From Dyadobacter sp. MSC1_007 (lineage in GTDB: Bacteria > Bacteroidota > Bacteroidia > Cytophagales > Spirosomataceae): 64,000 nt of DNA. The notes beneath the pieces are model-generated. The model ran no database searches and was not told the origin of the DNA. It saw only the letters and a list, made by a program, of their open reading frames with translations. Positions within the stretch are counted from its first letter, which is position 1. Every line of letters starts with the position of its first letter. Below, one piece after another: positions 26,695 to 35,484 of this stretch. The stretch is taken from positions 1-64,000 of the forward strand of contig NZ_JAMOZL010000009.1 in the NCBI RefSeq assembly GCF_023667495.1. Direction: 5' to 3'. The position numbers and the translations under genes are program-made.

Positions 26695-27594
26695 ATGAAA
26701 CTCTGGGGAATCGACTTAGGAGGTACGAAAATAGAATGTGCGGTGCTGGATCCGGAAAGGAATCTGGAAGTGGTGGTCCGAATGCGCGTGCCGACGGAAT
26801 CCGCGAATGGTTATGACCATATTTTGGCTCAGATCAAAAAGCTGATCGACATGGTGGCGGAACAGGTGGGCGAAAGGCCGCTTAAAATCGGCTTTGCGAC
26901 GCCGGGCGTACTTGAACCGGATTCGCAGCTCATGAAGAATTCCAACACGACCTGCCTGAATGGCATGCCGTTGAAGGCCGATCTTGAAAAAATACTGGGC
27001 GTACCTTGTCAACTGGCTAACGACGCGAACTGCTTTGCATTGGCCGAGGCACTGATGGGCGCGGGTAAGGATTATCACGGGGCGGAAGTCGTTTTTGGGG
27101 TAATTATGGGTACGGGCGTAGGCGGCGGACTGGTTGTGAACAACAAGATCATCGGCGGGCACCATGGCATCGGCGGCGAATGGGGCCACAATATCCTCGA
27201 AGAAGGTGGCGAGCCCTGCTATTGCGGAAAGGCTGGTTGCGTGGAGCAAGTGATCTCCGGACCTGCATTGGAACGTTTTTACGAACAAATCAGTGGCGAA
27301 AAGGTTTCAATGAAAGTGGTTCTGGAACGCTATCATCAAGGAAACGACGAGCATGCCAAAGCGACCATCGAGCGCCTGCTGGAATATTACGGACGCGCTA
27401 TCTCGACTTTGATCAATGTCATCGACCCGAACCTGATCGTGATCGGCGGCGGCGTAGGCAATATTGATTTGCTTTATACGGCAGGTTACGAGCGTATCCG
27501 CAAATACATCTTCAATAAAGGTATTGTTACGACACCGATCGTGAAACCAAAGCTGGGTGATAGCGCCGGCGTTTTTGGAGCGGCGTTGCTGTAA
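26695..27594 (+). CDS. ROK-family sugar kinase
   Basis: Protein of 299 residues in the ROK family (no DNA-binding domain, so a kinase rather than a repressor). The ATP-binding GIDLGGTKIECAVLD is at residues 4-18. The ROK zinc signature is intact: GGEWGHNILEEGGEPCYCG followed by KAGCVEQ. Glucokinase or fructokinase activity is likely. A terminator separates it from the permease upstream, but the order suggests it phosphorylates the imported sugar. Confidence 0.92.
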   Translation: MKLWGIDLGGTKIECAVLDPERNLEVVVRMRVPTESANGYDHILAQIKKLIDMVAEQVGERPLKIGFATPGVLEPDSQLMKNSNTTCLNGMPLKADLEKILGVPCQLANDANCFALAEALMGAGKDYHGAEVVFGVIMGTGVGGGLVVNNKIIGGHHGIGGEWGHNILEEGGEPCYCGKAGCVEQVISGPALERFYEQISGEKVSMKVVLERYHQGNDEHAKATIERLLEYYGRAISTLINVIDPNLIVIGGGVGNIDLLYTAGYERIRKYIFNKGIVTTPIVKPKLGDSAGVFGAALL

Positions 27595-27613
27595 ACGTAT
27601 CCGACAATCCGAT

Positions 27614-27659
27614 ATCCCGACTTGCTGACGCCGAAAGGTTCAGGATGTCGGGATTTTTT
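27614..27659 (+). terminator. Terminator-like hairpin after ROK gene
   Basis: ATCCCGAC (27614-27621) pairs with GTCGGGAT (27647-27654), with a 25-base loop, followed by a T tract. The long loop makes it a moderate candidate. Confidence 0.6.
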
Positions 27660-27743
27660 GTTGTGCATTAATGGCGAAAGGAGGCAGTAAATCAGCATTT
27701 TATGTTGCTTCTTACGTGAGTTGATTCCAACAGCCTATTAGTC

Positions 27744-28937
27744 ATGTATACTTCTACCACGCTTACCAACCGTATCCGGTCCATCGACACCGTACGCGGC
27801 CTGATCATCATTATCATGGCCCTGGACCATGTCCGAGATTATTTTCACATCGCAGGCGCCACCGGCGACCCGACCAATCTGGCAACCACCACACCAGCCT
27901 TATTTTTTACGCGATGGATCACGCATTTTTGCGCGCCTACATTCATGATGCTTTCGGGCTTGTCGGCCTACCTGTCTGGACAGAACAAAACGGCGGCAGA
28001 GAAATCTTCTTTCCTCATTAAGCGCGGTTTGTGGCTAATTTTTGCCGAAATGGTGATTATGACATTCGGTTTAACATTTGACCCAACTTATAGCACGCTC
28101 TTTTTTGCGGTGTTATGGGCATTGGGCGGTGCGATGATTGTACTCGGTATTGCAGTGAGATTTGGCGCGCCCAAAACGGTGCTGGCACTGGGACTTGCCT
28201 TAGTGCTCGGGCATAACCTGCTAGATTATGTGCAGTTGCAGGAAGGGACGCTAGCCAACATTTTGCTACGCATATTCTTCACCGGCAGAGGCACATTTCT
28301 GCCGCGCGGCGATGGTGGGGCTGTTATTTTCTTATATGTGATTTTCCCCTGGGCAGGCATTATGATGTCGGGTTACGGTCTCGGAATGCTTTACAACAGC
28401 GCTGCCGACCCCGCTAAGCGCAAACGGACATTGATCATAACAGGTCTTGTACTTACGGTTCTTTTCATTGTTTTGAGGTTGCTAAACGGTTATGGTGATC
28501 CGGCGAAGTGGAGCGTGCAGGATACTGACATTAAGACCTTTATGTCGTTCATGAACGTGACCAAATACCCGCCGTCCCTGTTTTTTACATTCATGACACA
28601 GGGTCCGATACTGATCTTATTAGCATTCACAGAGCGAACCGACAATGCATTCAGCCGCATTTGCACCGTTTATGGCCGGGTACCTTTCTTTTTCTTCATC
28701 GTGCATTTTTACCTCATTCATATTATGACAATGATCGCTGTGTTCCTTTCGGGCTACACCTGGGAGCAGGCGACGGATGCCAGGCTTTTCTTCAAATTCC
28801 GGCCCGACGATTTTGGCTATTCGCTTGGTCAGACCTACATCATCTGGATAGTTATTGTAATTGCGCTCTATTGGCCGTGTAAGTGGTTTGGCGAATACAG
28901 GGCCCGTAAAAGGACCTGGTGGCTAAGTTATCTGTAA
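27744..28937 (+). CDS. DUF1624/heparan-alpha-glucosaminide N-acetyltransferase-like membrane protein
   Basis: Integral membrane protein of 397 residues with about ten hydrophobic helices. The N-terminal RIRSIDTVRGLIIIIMALDH and WITHFCAPTFMMLSG match the catalytic-domain motifs of DUF1624 proteins, which are related to the lysosomal acetyl-CoA:glucosaminide acetyltransferase and to acyltransferase-3 enzymes. The conserved His in ALDHVRDYFH would be the acetyl-transfer residue. It may acetylate a periplasmic glycan. No direct evidence for the substrate. Confidence 0.85.
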   Translation: MYTSTTLTNRIRSIDTVRGLIIIIMALDHVRDYFHIAGATGDPTNLATTTPALFFTRWITHFCAPTFMMLSGLSAYLSGQNKTAAEKSSFLIKRGLWLIFAEMVIMTFGLTFDPTYSTLFFAVLWALGGAMIVLGIAVRFGAPKTVLALGLALVLGHNLLDYVQLQEGTLANILLRIFFTGRGTFLPRGDGGAVIFLYVIFPWAGIMMSGYGLGMLYNSAADPAKRKRTLIITGLVLTVLFIVLRLLNGYGDPAKWSVQDTDIKTFMSFMNVTKYPPSLFFTFMTQGPILILLAFTERTDNAFSRICTVYGRVPFFFFIVHFYLIHIMTMIAVFLSGYTWEQATDARLFFKFRPDDFGYSLGQTYIIWIVIVIALYWPCKWFGEYRARKRTWWLSYL

Positions 28938-28966
28938 TTTTTCTTTAAATTAAAATACACACTTGT

Positions 28967-30397
28967 ATGAAGCGTTTGCTGCTCCTGTGTTGCTGTTTGG
29001 TTCCATTGATCGTGAATGCGCAGGCTCCCGTTGAAAATTATCCGGTCGATCCTGCGTCGGAAGAACAGCCTAACGTGCCGAAGGGCGAGGTGTTGAAATT
29101 TACATTTGATCAATCCAAAATATTCCCTGGAACCTGGCGCGAGTACTGGGTGTATGTGCCTGCGCAATACAAGCCCGACGCACCTGCCTGCGTGTATGTG
29201 AACCAGGACGGAATTCAATGGAAAGCCCCCACGGTATTTGATAATCTCATACATAAAAAGGAAATGCCTGTAACCATCGGCGTTTTCGTCATGCATGGCC
29301 GTGTGAAGGCCGCCGATCCCAATGCAGCCAACGACCGCTTTAACCGAAGTTTCGAATACGACGGGCTGGGCGATGCCTATGCGCGGTTTATCCTTGAAGA
29401 GATCCTGCCGGACGTTGAAAGGCGAAAGACAAGCGACGGCAGGGCTATCAGGTTATCCAACAATGGGAATGACAGGGCTATTGGTGGATCAAGCAGTGGG
29501 GCGGTTTGTGCATTTACAGCTGCCTGGGAGCGGTCCGATGCATTTACGCGCGTTTTCAGCGCCATAGGTACTTATGTAGGGCTGCGCGGAGCTGATCGTT
29601 ACCACACCCTGGTCCGCAAGTTCGAGCCGAAGCCGATCCGGATTTATATGCAAGACGGCGCCAACGACCTCAATATCTACGCGGGCGACTGGTGGATGGC
29701 CAACCAGACGATGCTCCGTGCTTTGACCTTTGCAGGATATGAGGTGGAGCACAAATGGGGCGAAGGCGGCCACAATGGAAAGCAGGGCACGTCGCTTTTT
29801 CCGGAAGCCATGCGGTATTTGTGGAAGGGCTGGCCTGAGAAAGTTAAAACAGGACAATCGCAGAATGCATTTTTGTCGGCATTGCTTATTTCGGAGGAAG
29901 GTTGGTCGGAGGCTAGCGAAGGGTTTCAATTTAAAGGAAAGCCGGCCGGAAAGCATGCAGCGCTGCTCAAAAGCATCAAAGTGCCAGGTGTAGCACTCTC
30001 GCCGGACCAGACATTGGTTTATGCCACCGAACCGAGTTCGCATTGGCTGTATTCATCCCAAATCCAACAAGATGGTAAGCTCGCTCACAGGCAAAAATTT
30101 GGATGGCTGCATGTGCCCGATGCCGAAGAAAACGCCGGGGCGACAAGCCTCGCGTGTGATCGCGAAGGGCGCATATATGTGGGTACGCACGCGGGAGTAC
30201 AGATTCTCGATCAAACCGGACGGGTGAATGCTATCCTGCCCTTGCCAGGCGGCAGCGTCTCCGACCTCGCGTTTGGGGGAAAGGACTTTGATACGCTTTA
30301 TGTAAAAGTCAATGACAAAGTTTACCGCCGGAAATTGAAGACCAGGGGAGCTAATAGCTCGGAAGCACCCAACAAACCGGATGCTCCCAAATTGTAA
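28967..30397 (+). CDS. Secreted esterase fused to SMP-30/gluconolactonase-like domain
   Basis: Protein of 476 residues with signal peptide MKRLLLLCCCLVPLIVNAQA. Residues about 45-300 form an enterochelin-esterase-like alpha/beta hydrolase, with nucleophile IGGSSSGAVCAF, an Asp in YMQDGANDLN and a His in GEGGHNGKQG. From about residue 335 the sequence changes to an SMP-30-like propeller segment (LYSSQIQQDGK, LACDREGRIYVGTHAGVQIL). That segment is short, so it is a partial propeller. The fusion may link ester and lactone hydrolysis. It overlaps no neighbour; the truncated globin gene converges 3 bp away. Confidence 0.8.
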   Translation: MKRLLLLCCCLVPLIVNAQAPVENYPVDPASEEQPNVPKGEVLKFTFDQSKIFPGTWREYWVYVPAQYKPDAPACVYVNQDGIQWKAPTVFDNLIHKKEMPVTIGVFVMHGRVKAADPNAANDRFNRSFEYDGLGDAYARFILEEILPDVERRKTSDGRAIRLSNNGNDRAIGGSSSGAVCAFTAAWERSDAFTRVFSAIGTYVGLRGADRYHTLVRKFEPKPIRIYMQDGANDLNIYAGDWWMANQTMLRALTFAGYEVEHKWGEGGHNGKQGTSLFPEAMRYLWKGWPEKVKTGQSQNAFLSALLISEEGWSEASEGFQFKGKPAGKHAALLKSIKVPGVALSPDQTLVYATEPSSHWLYSSQIQQDGKLAHRQKFGWLHVPDAEENAGATSLACDREGRIYVGTHAGVQILDQTGRVNAILPLPGGSVSDLAFGGKDFDTLYVKVNDKVYRRKLKTRGANSSEAPNKPDAPKL

Positions 30398-30400
30398 TTT

Positions 30401-30877
30401 TTATCCTTGATATGGCCCTCCTGGGACTCCCCAGCCCCATTTTGGCATTGGTTCCTCGGGATTCATCATCAGCTCGTCGACATTGGAGTTGATTACTGCA
30501 ATTCGCGTCCCCCATTCAATATAGGCAATGAATGCCGACCGGAATTCCGGGTCATCGGGCAGGTTGATTTCATCAGCCGTTTCAAGTAGCAGCGCAATCC
30601 AGCGCTTGCGGTGCGCCTCGGTAAGGTGTTTGAAAAGATGCTTTTGGATCATTTTGAAATGGCTGCCTTCGCCGTTGCTATATTGCTCGGGGCCACCAAA
30701 GACTTCGGCGATAAAGTGTGCTACGTGCAACTGGTGTTCAGCGGACATATGCTTGAATACCGGCTCTAATAGCTCATCTTTGAGTACTTTTTTATAAAAT
30801 AAATCGGTTAGCCTTTCAAAGACTGGCATGCCGCCAGCCCATTCGAAGAGCGTCGGTGTCGGGGTTTTTTCTGTCAT
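30401..30877 (-). CDS. Group II truncated haemoglobin
   Basis: Haem protein of 158 residues from MTEKTPTPTLFEWAGG (ATG at 30877; the upstream ATG at 30904 would overlap the neighbouring gene). Group II features are FEWAGGMPVFERLTDLFYKK, HVAHFIAEVFGGPEQYS and the KHLFKHLTEAHRKRWI helix carrying the proximal His. Such globins bind O2 or NO and may act in nitrosative stress or in oxygen supply to redox enzymes. It is encoded 20 bp downstream of the glycoside-hydrolase-like gene. Confidence 0.92.
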   Translation of the reverse strand: MTEKTPTPTLFEWAGGMPVFERLTDLFYKKVLKDELLEPVFKHMSAEHQLHVAHFIAEVFGGPEQYSNGEGSHFKMIQKHLFKHLTEAHRKRWIALLLETADEINLPDDPEFRSAFIAYIEWGTRIAVINSNVDELMMNPEEPMPKWGWGVPGGPYQG

Positions 30878-30897
30878 GATGCGTTTGTTATGTTGGC

Positions 30898-33009
30898 TTA
30901 CCATTCCATTACGATGCTTTCGAATTCATTCAAATGTTCTAGTTTGAGGTCGATAGCGCCGTTTTTCCAGGTGAATGCGACTGGTTTTTGAGTTGTCAAT
31001 GTGAAAACTTTCACCGGCTTTTTTGTTGATTTTACCTTGAAATTCAGATCATGTAAGGGCAATGGGTCAAAATAGGTATTTCCGCTGAAACCCGTCAGGT
31101 TGACCAAATGCAGGATCATACCTTCACTTTCTGTCTTGTTTCTATTACTGACGGTGTTCCTGGTAAATTCCTTTAAAATAGTTTCGACCCGGGCAGGTGC
31201 ATTGGTCTGGATCACCTGGTCCGCTTTGGGCAGAATGTGCCCTATCATGTCGAGAAGCAGGTTTTTGTGTTCCTGGTAGCCGTGCATATAATAAATGCGT
31301 CCAAGACTGATGGGGAAAATAACTGCTTTACTTTTTGGGTGGTTTTTGATGGCTGCCGCAAAATAGCCGGTCGGGTCGTGGCCGCCGATGATCTCCGGAG
31401 GGCCGGGCCGTCCTTTCGCAAGGACAGGAAGGAGCCGCTGGTCGGCGGCAGATAGGTCATACAATCCCAGATTGAACTTCCAGAAAAGCATACTTTGTCC
31501 CTTAAAGCTTTTGAAGATGTCGCGGTTGTCGGGTACCAGGTAGTTACCGGCGCCGTCGTTGTCTTTTTTCTCAATTTTCGCCCCGAACAGTTCCAGCAAC
31601 GTTTCCGGACTATCGAACAGCGTCCGGTTGGTTGCGATTAAATGGGTGCCTTGCTGGCTGGCTTCTTTCAATATCCGGATAGCCTCCGGTTTGAGATAGG
31701 TGATTTCCGGAAGGATGAGGAGCTTATAATCCTTTATTTTGTCCGGCAGGTTTTCGATCTGCCCATCCTCTACAATGTCGAAAGGAATGTGCGCTTCACG
31801 AAGCATAAGCTGGATACCGCGGTATTCCTGCATCGGCTCGCCATTCGGCCATGCTCCTGGCGCTATCACGGCGATTTTGGCAACTGATTTGTATTTTCCG
31901 AAGTAAGCTTCATTCTTCTTGTGAAACCCATATACTTTTTTGAATACCGGATAATTGCGTTCGTCCTCATACCCGCGCATGTCGCCCATCATGCTCATAT
32001 CCAGTCCCGAACCGTTCGCGATGTTCTCATAAAGCCTGATTTGTGTTTCATTGGGTTCAACAGCATTGTATCTCGACTGAAACGATATTTGTTGAATGCT
32101 GGCGTTGCTGATTATGTGGTTTGGGAATGAATTGACGGCATTACCGACGTTATCCGATGCGGTATAAGGCCAATAGGGCAGGGTAGTCATGCTTTGCGAC
32201 TCGTGCCTGATGATATCCACGAATTTGTCGGAGTAAGTACAGATGGCGATCTGAGGATTTTTGGACTTAACCAATTTGTGCAACCTTTCGGACCAATCCT
32301 CTACCGTGTGTTTTTTAAACTCGAGATATTTTTGAAACAGCGGATCCGCCTTGTTTTCCTCTGTGGGAAGCGTCTGACCGTTAGTGAAGGACGAAAAGGC
32401 CTTTTTATCATATTCATTTTGGTCGATGCCGTGGTATTTTCCTTCATAAGGGTTGTTGACCTGGTAACCCGGCATATTCAGAAAGATGCCATCAATCGGG
32501 AAAAGGTCTGTTACCTCTTCGATAATTTTAAATGCCTTTTCCTGAACGTATGGGGCATTAATGGAGACGACATACATATCAGTATTGATAATGCGCTCTC
32601 CTTTGGGCGAAATATAGCACCAGTCGGCGTGGGCTTTGAAGATGCTTTCGTGGACGCGACTGAAATCGAACCGGACGATAACCTTGATATCTTTCTGGTG
32701 GCATTTGCTGACAACATCGGCCAGTACATGATTATTTTTAAGGAATGGGTTGGTATAATGAAAGTCAAGTTTCGTAGGATAGAAGGCCATGATACCGCCT
32801 GCATTGATGATCAATGTGTTGGCAGAACAGTTAACAAGATCGGTAACAATCGAGTCTGCATTGATCGTTGCCGCCTCATAAGCCGGTAGGTTCATTTGAA
32901 TCACTCTGAGGTTATTTCTTTTCCACCAGGAATCCCCACTCGTTGCTGACTGGGCAAAACTCTGCAGGGCTGATAACAACAGGAATAGAAATAAAGCGTA
33001 TTTTTTCAT
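30898..33009 (-). CDS. Secreted glycoside-hydrolase-like protein (GHL6/beta-galactosidase trimerisation type)
   Basis: Protein of 703 residues with signal peptide MKKYALFLFLLLSALQSFAQ. Residues about 30-330 look like a TIM barrel of the hypothetical glycosyl hydrolase 6 type (NTLIINAGGIMAFYPTKLDF, KVIVRFDFSRVHE, PIDGIFLNMPGYQ). From about 370 a flavodoxin-like GH42 trimerisation-type domain follows (KIAVIAPGAWPNGEPMQEYR, YKLLILPEITYLKPEAIRIL). A beta-rich C-terminus ends the protein. Catalytic residues were not assigned. It probably acts on extracellular or periplasmic galactosides or related sugars. Confidence 0.72.
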   Translation of the reverse strand: MKKYALFLFLLLSALQSFAQSATSGDSWWKRNNLRVIQMNLPAYEAATINADSIVTDLVNCSANTLIINAGGIMAFYPTKLDFHYTNPFLKNNHVLADVVSKCHQKDIKVIVRFDFSRVHESIFKAHADWCYISPKGERIINTDMYVVSINAPYVQEKAFKIIEEVTDLFPIDGIFLNMPGYQVNNPYEGKYHGIDQNEYDKKAFSSFTNGQTLPTEENKADPLFQKYLEFKKHTVEDWSERLHKLVKSKNPQIAICTYSDKFVDIIRHESQSMTTLPYWPYTASDNVGNAVNSFPNHIISNASIQQISFQSRYNAVEPNETQIRLYENIANGSGLDMSMMGDMRGYEDERNYPVFKKVYGFHKKNEAYFGKYKSVAKIAVIAPGAWPNGEPMQEYRGIQLMLREAHIPFDIVEDGQIENLPDKIKDYKLLILPEITYLKPEAIRILKEASQQGTHLIATNRTLFDSPETLLELFGAKIEKKDNDGAGNYLVPDNRDIFKSFKGQSMLFWKFNLGLYDLSAADQRLLPVLAKGRPGPPEIIGGHDPTGYFAAAIKNHPKSKAVIFPISLGRIYYMHGYQEHKNLLLDMIGHILPKADQVIQTNAPARVETILKEFTRNTVSNRNKTESEGMILHLVNLTGFSGNTYFDPLPLHDLNFKVKSTKKPVKVFTLTTQKPVAFTWKNGAIDLKLEHLNEFESIVMEW

Positions 33010-33060
33010 CGGAATGGTAGAGTTTTCTGGAAAAGCGGCCCCACCAACCGCATCTACTGA

Positions 33061-34275
33061 ATGTTCTGCACCGGCATTCGGCCTGTGTGGCTCGGTTTTT
33101 TAAAGTACAGGAATCGTAAATACTTCTCAACAAATACCCACAACTTGGCACGCATCAGACATTTGTTGTTGTTTTTGACGGCGTTTGCCGGTTCAGAAAA
33201 CGCATTAGCGCAGGACGGCTGGATGAAGCGGTTCATCAGGAAAACCGTTTCGGATACTACTTCGGAAGGAAAATCGAGCTTCCGGGTTTACCCTACGTTG
33301 GGTTACTCCCCGGAAACAAGTTTTGAATTTGGCCTGTCGTCTTTGTTCCTTTTTCAGGCCAAAAACGATACGCTGAACAGGTTAAGCGAAATTCAGGCTT
33401 TTACTTTTTTGACTTTGGAGGCCCAATATGGGATTTGGCTTGATAATGCGATCTATGGGGACAAGGACAGGTGGTTTTTTCTTGGTAGGACACGCTTTCA
33501 GCGCTTTCCGCTCATGTACTACGGAATAGGCCCGAATACCCCCGAGAAAGATCCGGCACTGATCGACGCCAATTACCTGTTGTTCCGCCAGCGCGTACTC
33601 CGAAGACTCCGTCCCAACCTGTTCCTCGGTCCGGAAATTGACTATCAGCAGCTTTATAATGCACACTTCAATCAGCCGGACGACCATATTTACGACGAAC
33701 CGCTCGGAAGCGACGGTGCACGAAATATTGGTTTCGGCGCGGCCCTGGTGTACGACAACCGGCATAATGTATTAAATGTGCGGAAAGGCTTTTTCGGTGA
33801 AATATCATTCCTGAAATACAATCAATCGCTGGGTAGCCATCATAATTTTCAGGGTATTAATGTAGATATCAGAAGTTCTCACCCCGTGTCCAGGCGCAAT
33901 GTGCTCGCGTGGCAGGTTTATGGCAATTTTTATTCAGGAGATATCCCTTTTAATCAAATGGCCTTGATGGGCGGTGAAATGATCATGAGAGGATATTACT
34001 ATGGGCGTTACCGCGACAAAAACATGCTGGCGACGCAGGTGGAGCACCGGTGGCTGCCATTTGGGTTCAGCAAGCGGTTTGGTGCAGTTGCTTTTGCTGG
34101 TGCGGCGGTAGTAGGGCCGCGAATTGGTTCGTTGAGTATTAGCAATGCCAGGGTATCCGGAGGGGTCGGACTACGCTATCTGCTGTTCCCTAAAAAGGAT
34201 ATTTTTTTAAGATTTGATGTTGGTTTTACAAAAGATGGGCCGGGCTTCTATCTCTTTACAGGTGAAGCATTTTGA
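33061..34275 (+). CDS. BamA/TamA-family (Omp85-type) outer-membrane beta-barrel protein
   Basis: Protein of up to 404 residues without POTRA repeats, so a barrel-only member of the surface-antigen D15 family. Barrel signs include alternating aromatic strands, YDNRHNVLNVRKGFFGEIS, the L6-type stretch GEMIMRGYYYGRYRDKN, and a C-terminal strand DGPGFYLFTGEAF. The start is doubtful. A TTG at 33145 would give the signal peptide LARIRHLLLFLTAFAGSENA and leave a 135-bp divergent promoter region, whereas the ATG at 33061 adds 28 residues before it. Function unknown. Confidence 0.82.
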   Translation: MFCTGIRPVWLGFLKYRNRKYFSTNTHNLARIRHLLLFLTAFAGSENALAQDGWMKRFIRKTVSDTTSEGKSSFRVYPTLGYSPETSFEFGLSSLFLFQAKNDTLNRLSEIQAFTFLTLEAQYGIWLDNAIYGDKDRWFFLGRTRFQRFPLMYYGIGPNTPEKDPALIDANYLLFRQRVLRRLRPNLFLGPEIDYQQLYNAHFNQPDDHIYDEPLGSDGARNIGFGAALVYDNRHNVLNVRKGFFGEISFLKYNQSLGSHHNFQGINVDIRSSHPVSRRNVLAWQVYGNFYSGDIPFNQMALMGGEMIMRGYYYGRYRDKNMLATQVEHRWLPFGFSKRFGAVAFAGAAVVGPRIGSLSISNARVSGGVGLRYLLFPKKDIFLRFDVGFTKDGPGFYLFTGEAF

Positions 34276-34279
34276 AGCA

Positions 34280-35422
34280 TTAATCTCGTTGCCGGTAGGT
34301 AAATGCAACAACAAAAAGCAATACCCCAACCAATCCTAATGCAACTGAAAGCGAGGTTACTTCTGCTATAATACCAATGAGGGCAGGCCCGGCTAGCTGG
34401 CCTGAATAACCAAGAATCGTGACTGCTGATAATGCAATGGACGGCGGGACATTTGGAATGCGGCCAGCAGCAGTAAAGAACACCGGAACAACATTAGCAG
34501 CGCCTAAGCCGACCAATACAAACCCAAATAGCGCCGCAATTGCGGACGGGATCAAAACTGCTATCAGGAAACCCGAACCAGCCAGCAATGTACCGTATAA
34601 GACAACCTTTGCAGATCCTAACCTGTGAATGAGGCCGTCGCCCGTGAGCCTCATCACTGCCATGGCAACCGAAAAGGCGGCATAGCCAACTCCGGATAAA
34701 GAGGGGTCGAAGTCGCGGGAGAATTGAAGGAAAACGGCACTCCAGTCAAGGAGCGAACCTTCGGCAAGGAAAAGGATGAAACACATGATGCCCAGCAGCA
34801 ACACAGGGCCTTTGGGCAATACGAAATTCGTGCTATCCATTTTGGCCTCCTCTGAATGTGGAAGCAAATATTTCGACTGCGTGACAGTAATTACGACAAG
34901 CAACGCCGAAATACTAACTGCGGCGACCGTGGGGGATAGTCCTGCTTTGATCAAAAATCCTAAACCAATGGAACCTATAAGCCCACCGACGCTGAACATC
35001 CCATGAAACGACGACATAATATGGCTACCGTGGCGCTCCTGCACCACCACAGCCTGTGCATTCATAGCCACATCTATTGACCCGATACCAGCGCCAAAGA
35101 TGAACAATGCGGCGGCAAGCTGATAAGGTGAGTTTGCAAGAAGCAATAATGGGAGGAGGGATGCAATAACCAGCGCTGAAATGAGAGCGATCGTACGGCT
35201 GCCATAACGGTTGATCAGAAAGCCGGTTACAGGCATCGTCAGGATTGCACCGGCTCCGAGCGAAAGCAATACAATGCCGAGATCGGCATCATTGAGTCCA
35301 AGCCTGATTTTTGCAAATGGTACCATCGGGGCCCAGCTGGATAACCCGATCCCGCATACCAGAAATATGAGCAAAGTAGCCCGCCGCGCCGTACTTATTT
35401 TCAGCTTTTCTTCCATTATCAT
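34280..35422 (-). CDS. MFS transporter (YbjJ/fucose-permease-like group)
   Basis: Permease of 380 residues from MIMEEKLKISTARRA (ATG at 35422; a later Met at 35416 is also possible). About 12 hydrophobic segments are visible, with GAGAILTMPVTGFLINRYGS as the MFS loop motif and IGSIDVAMNAQAVVVQERHG typical of the YbjJ-like group. It is divergent from a DeoR regulator across 62 bp that contain a palindromic operator candidate, so it is probably repressed by that regulator until its sugar-like substrate appears. Confidence 0.85.
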   Translation of the reverse strand: MIMEEKLKISTARRATLLIFLVCGIGLSSWAPMVPFAKIRLGLNDADLGIVLLSLGAGAILTMPVTGFLINRYGSRTIALISALVIASLLPLLLLANSPYQLAAALFIFGAGIGSIDVAMNAQAVVVQERHGSHIMSSFHGMFSVGGLIGSIGLGFLIKAGLSPTVAAVSISALLVVITVTQSKYLLPHSEEAKMDSTNFVLPKGPVLLLGIMCFILFLAEGSLLDWSAVFLQFSRDFDPSLSGVGYAAFSVAMAVMRLTGDGLIHRLGSAKVVLYGTLLAGSGFLIAVLIPSAIAALFGFVLVGLGAANVVPVFFTAAGRIPNVPPSIALSAVTILGYSGQLAGPALIGIIAEVTSLSVALGLVGVLLFVVAFTYRQRD

Positions 35423-35436
35423 GTTGAGTTTTGATA

Positions 35437-35471
35437 TTGCAAATAAATGCAAATTTGCATAAGTTTGCAAA
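35437..35471. promoter_or_regulatory. Candidate DeoR operator cluster
   Basis: The 62-bp divergent gap contains a perfect 14-bp palindrome ATGCAAATTTGCAT (35447-35460), flanked by TTGCAAA at 35437-35443 and TTTGCAAA at 35464-35471. The repeated TTTGCAAA-type core between a DeoR gene and its divergent permease suggests autoregulated operators. Not present as a cluster elsewhere in the window as far as I could see. Confidence 0.6.
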
Positions 35472-35484
35472 AATATAATTGAAA

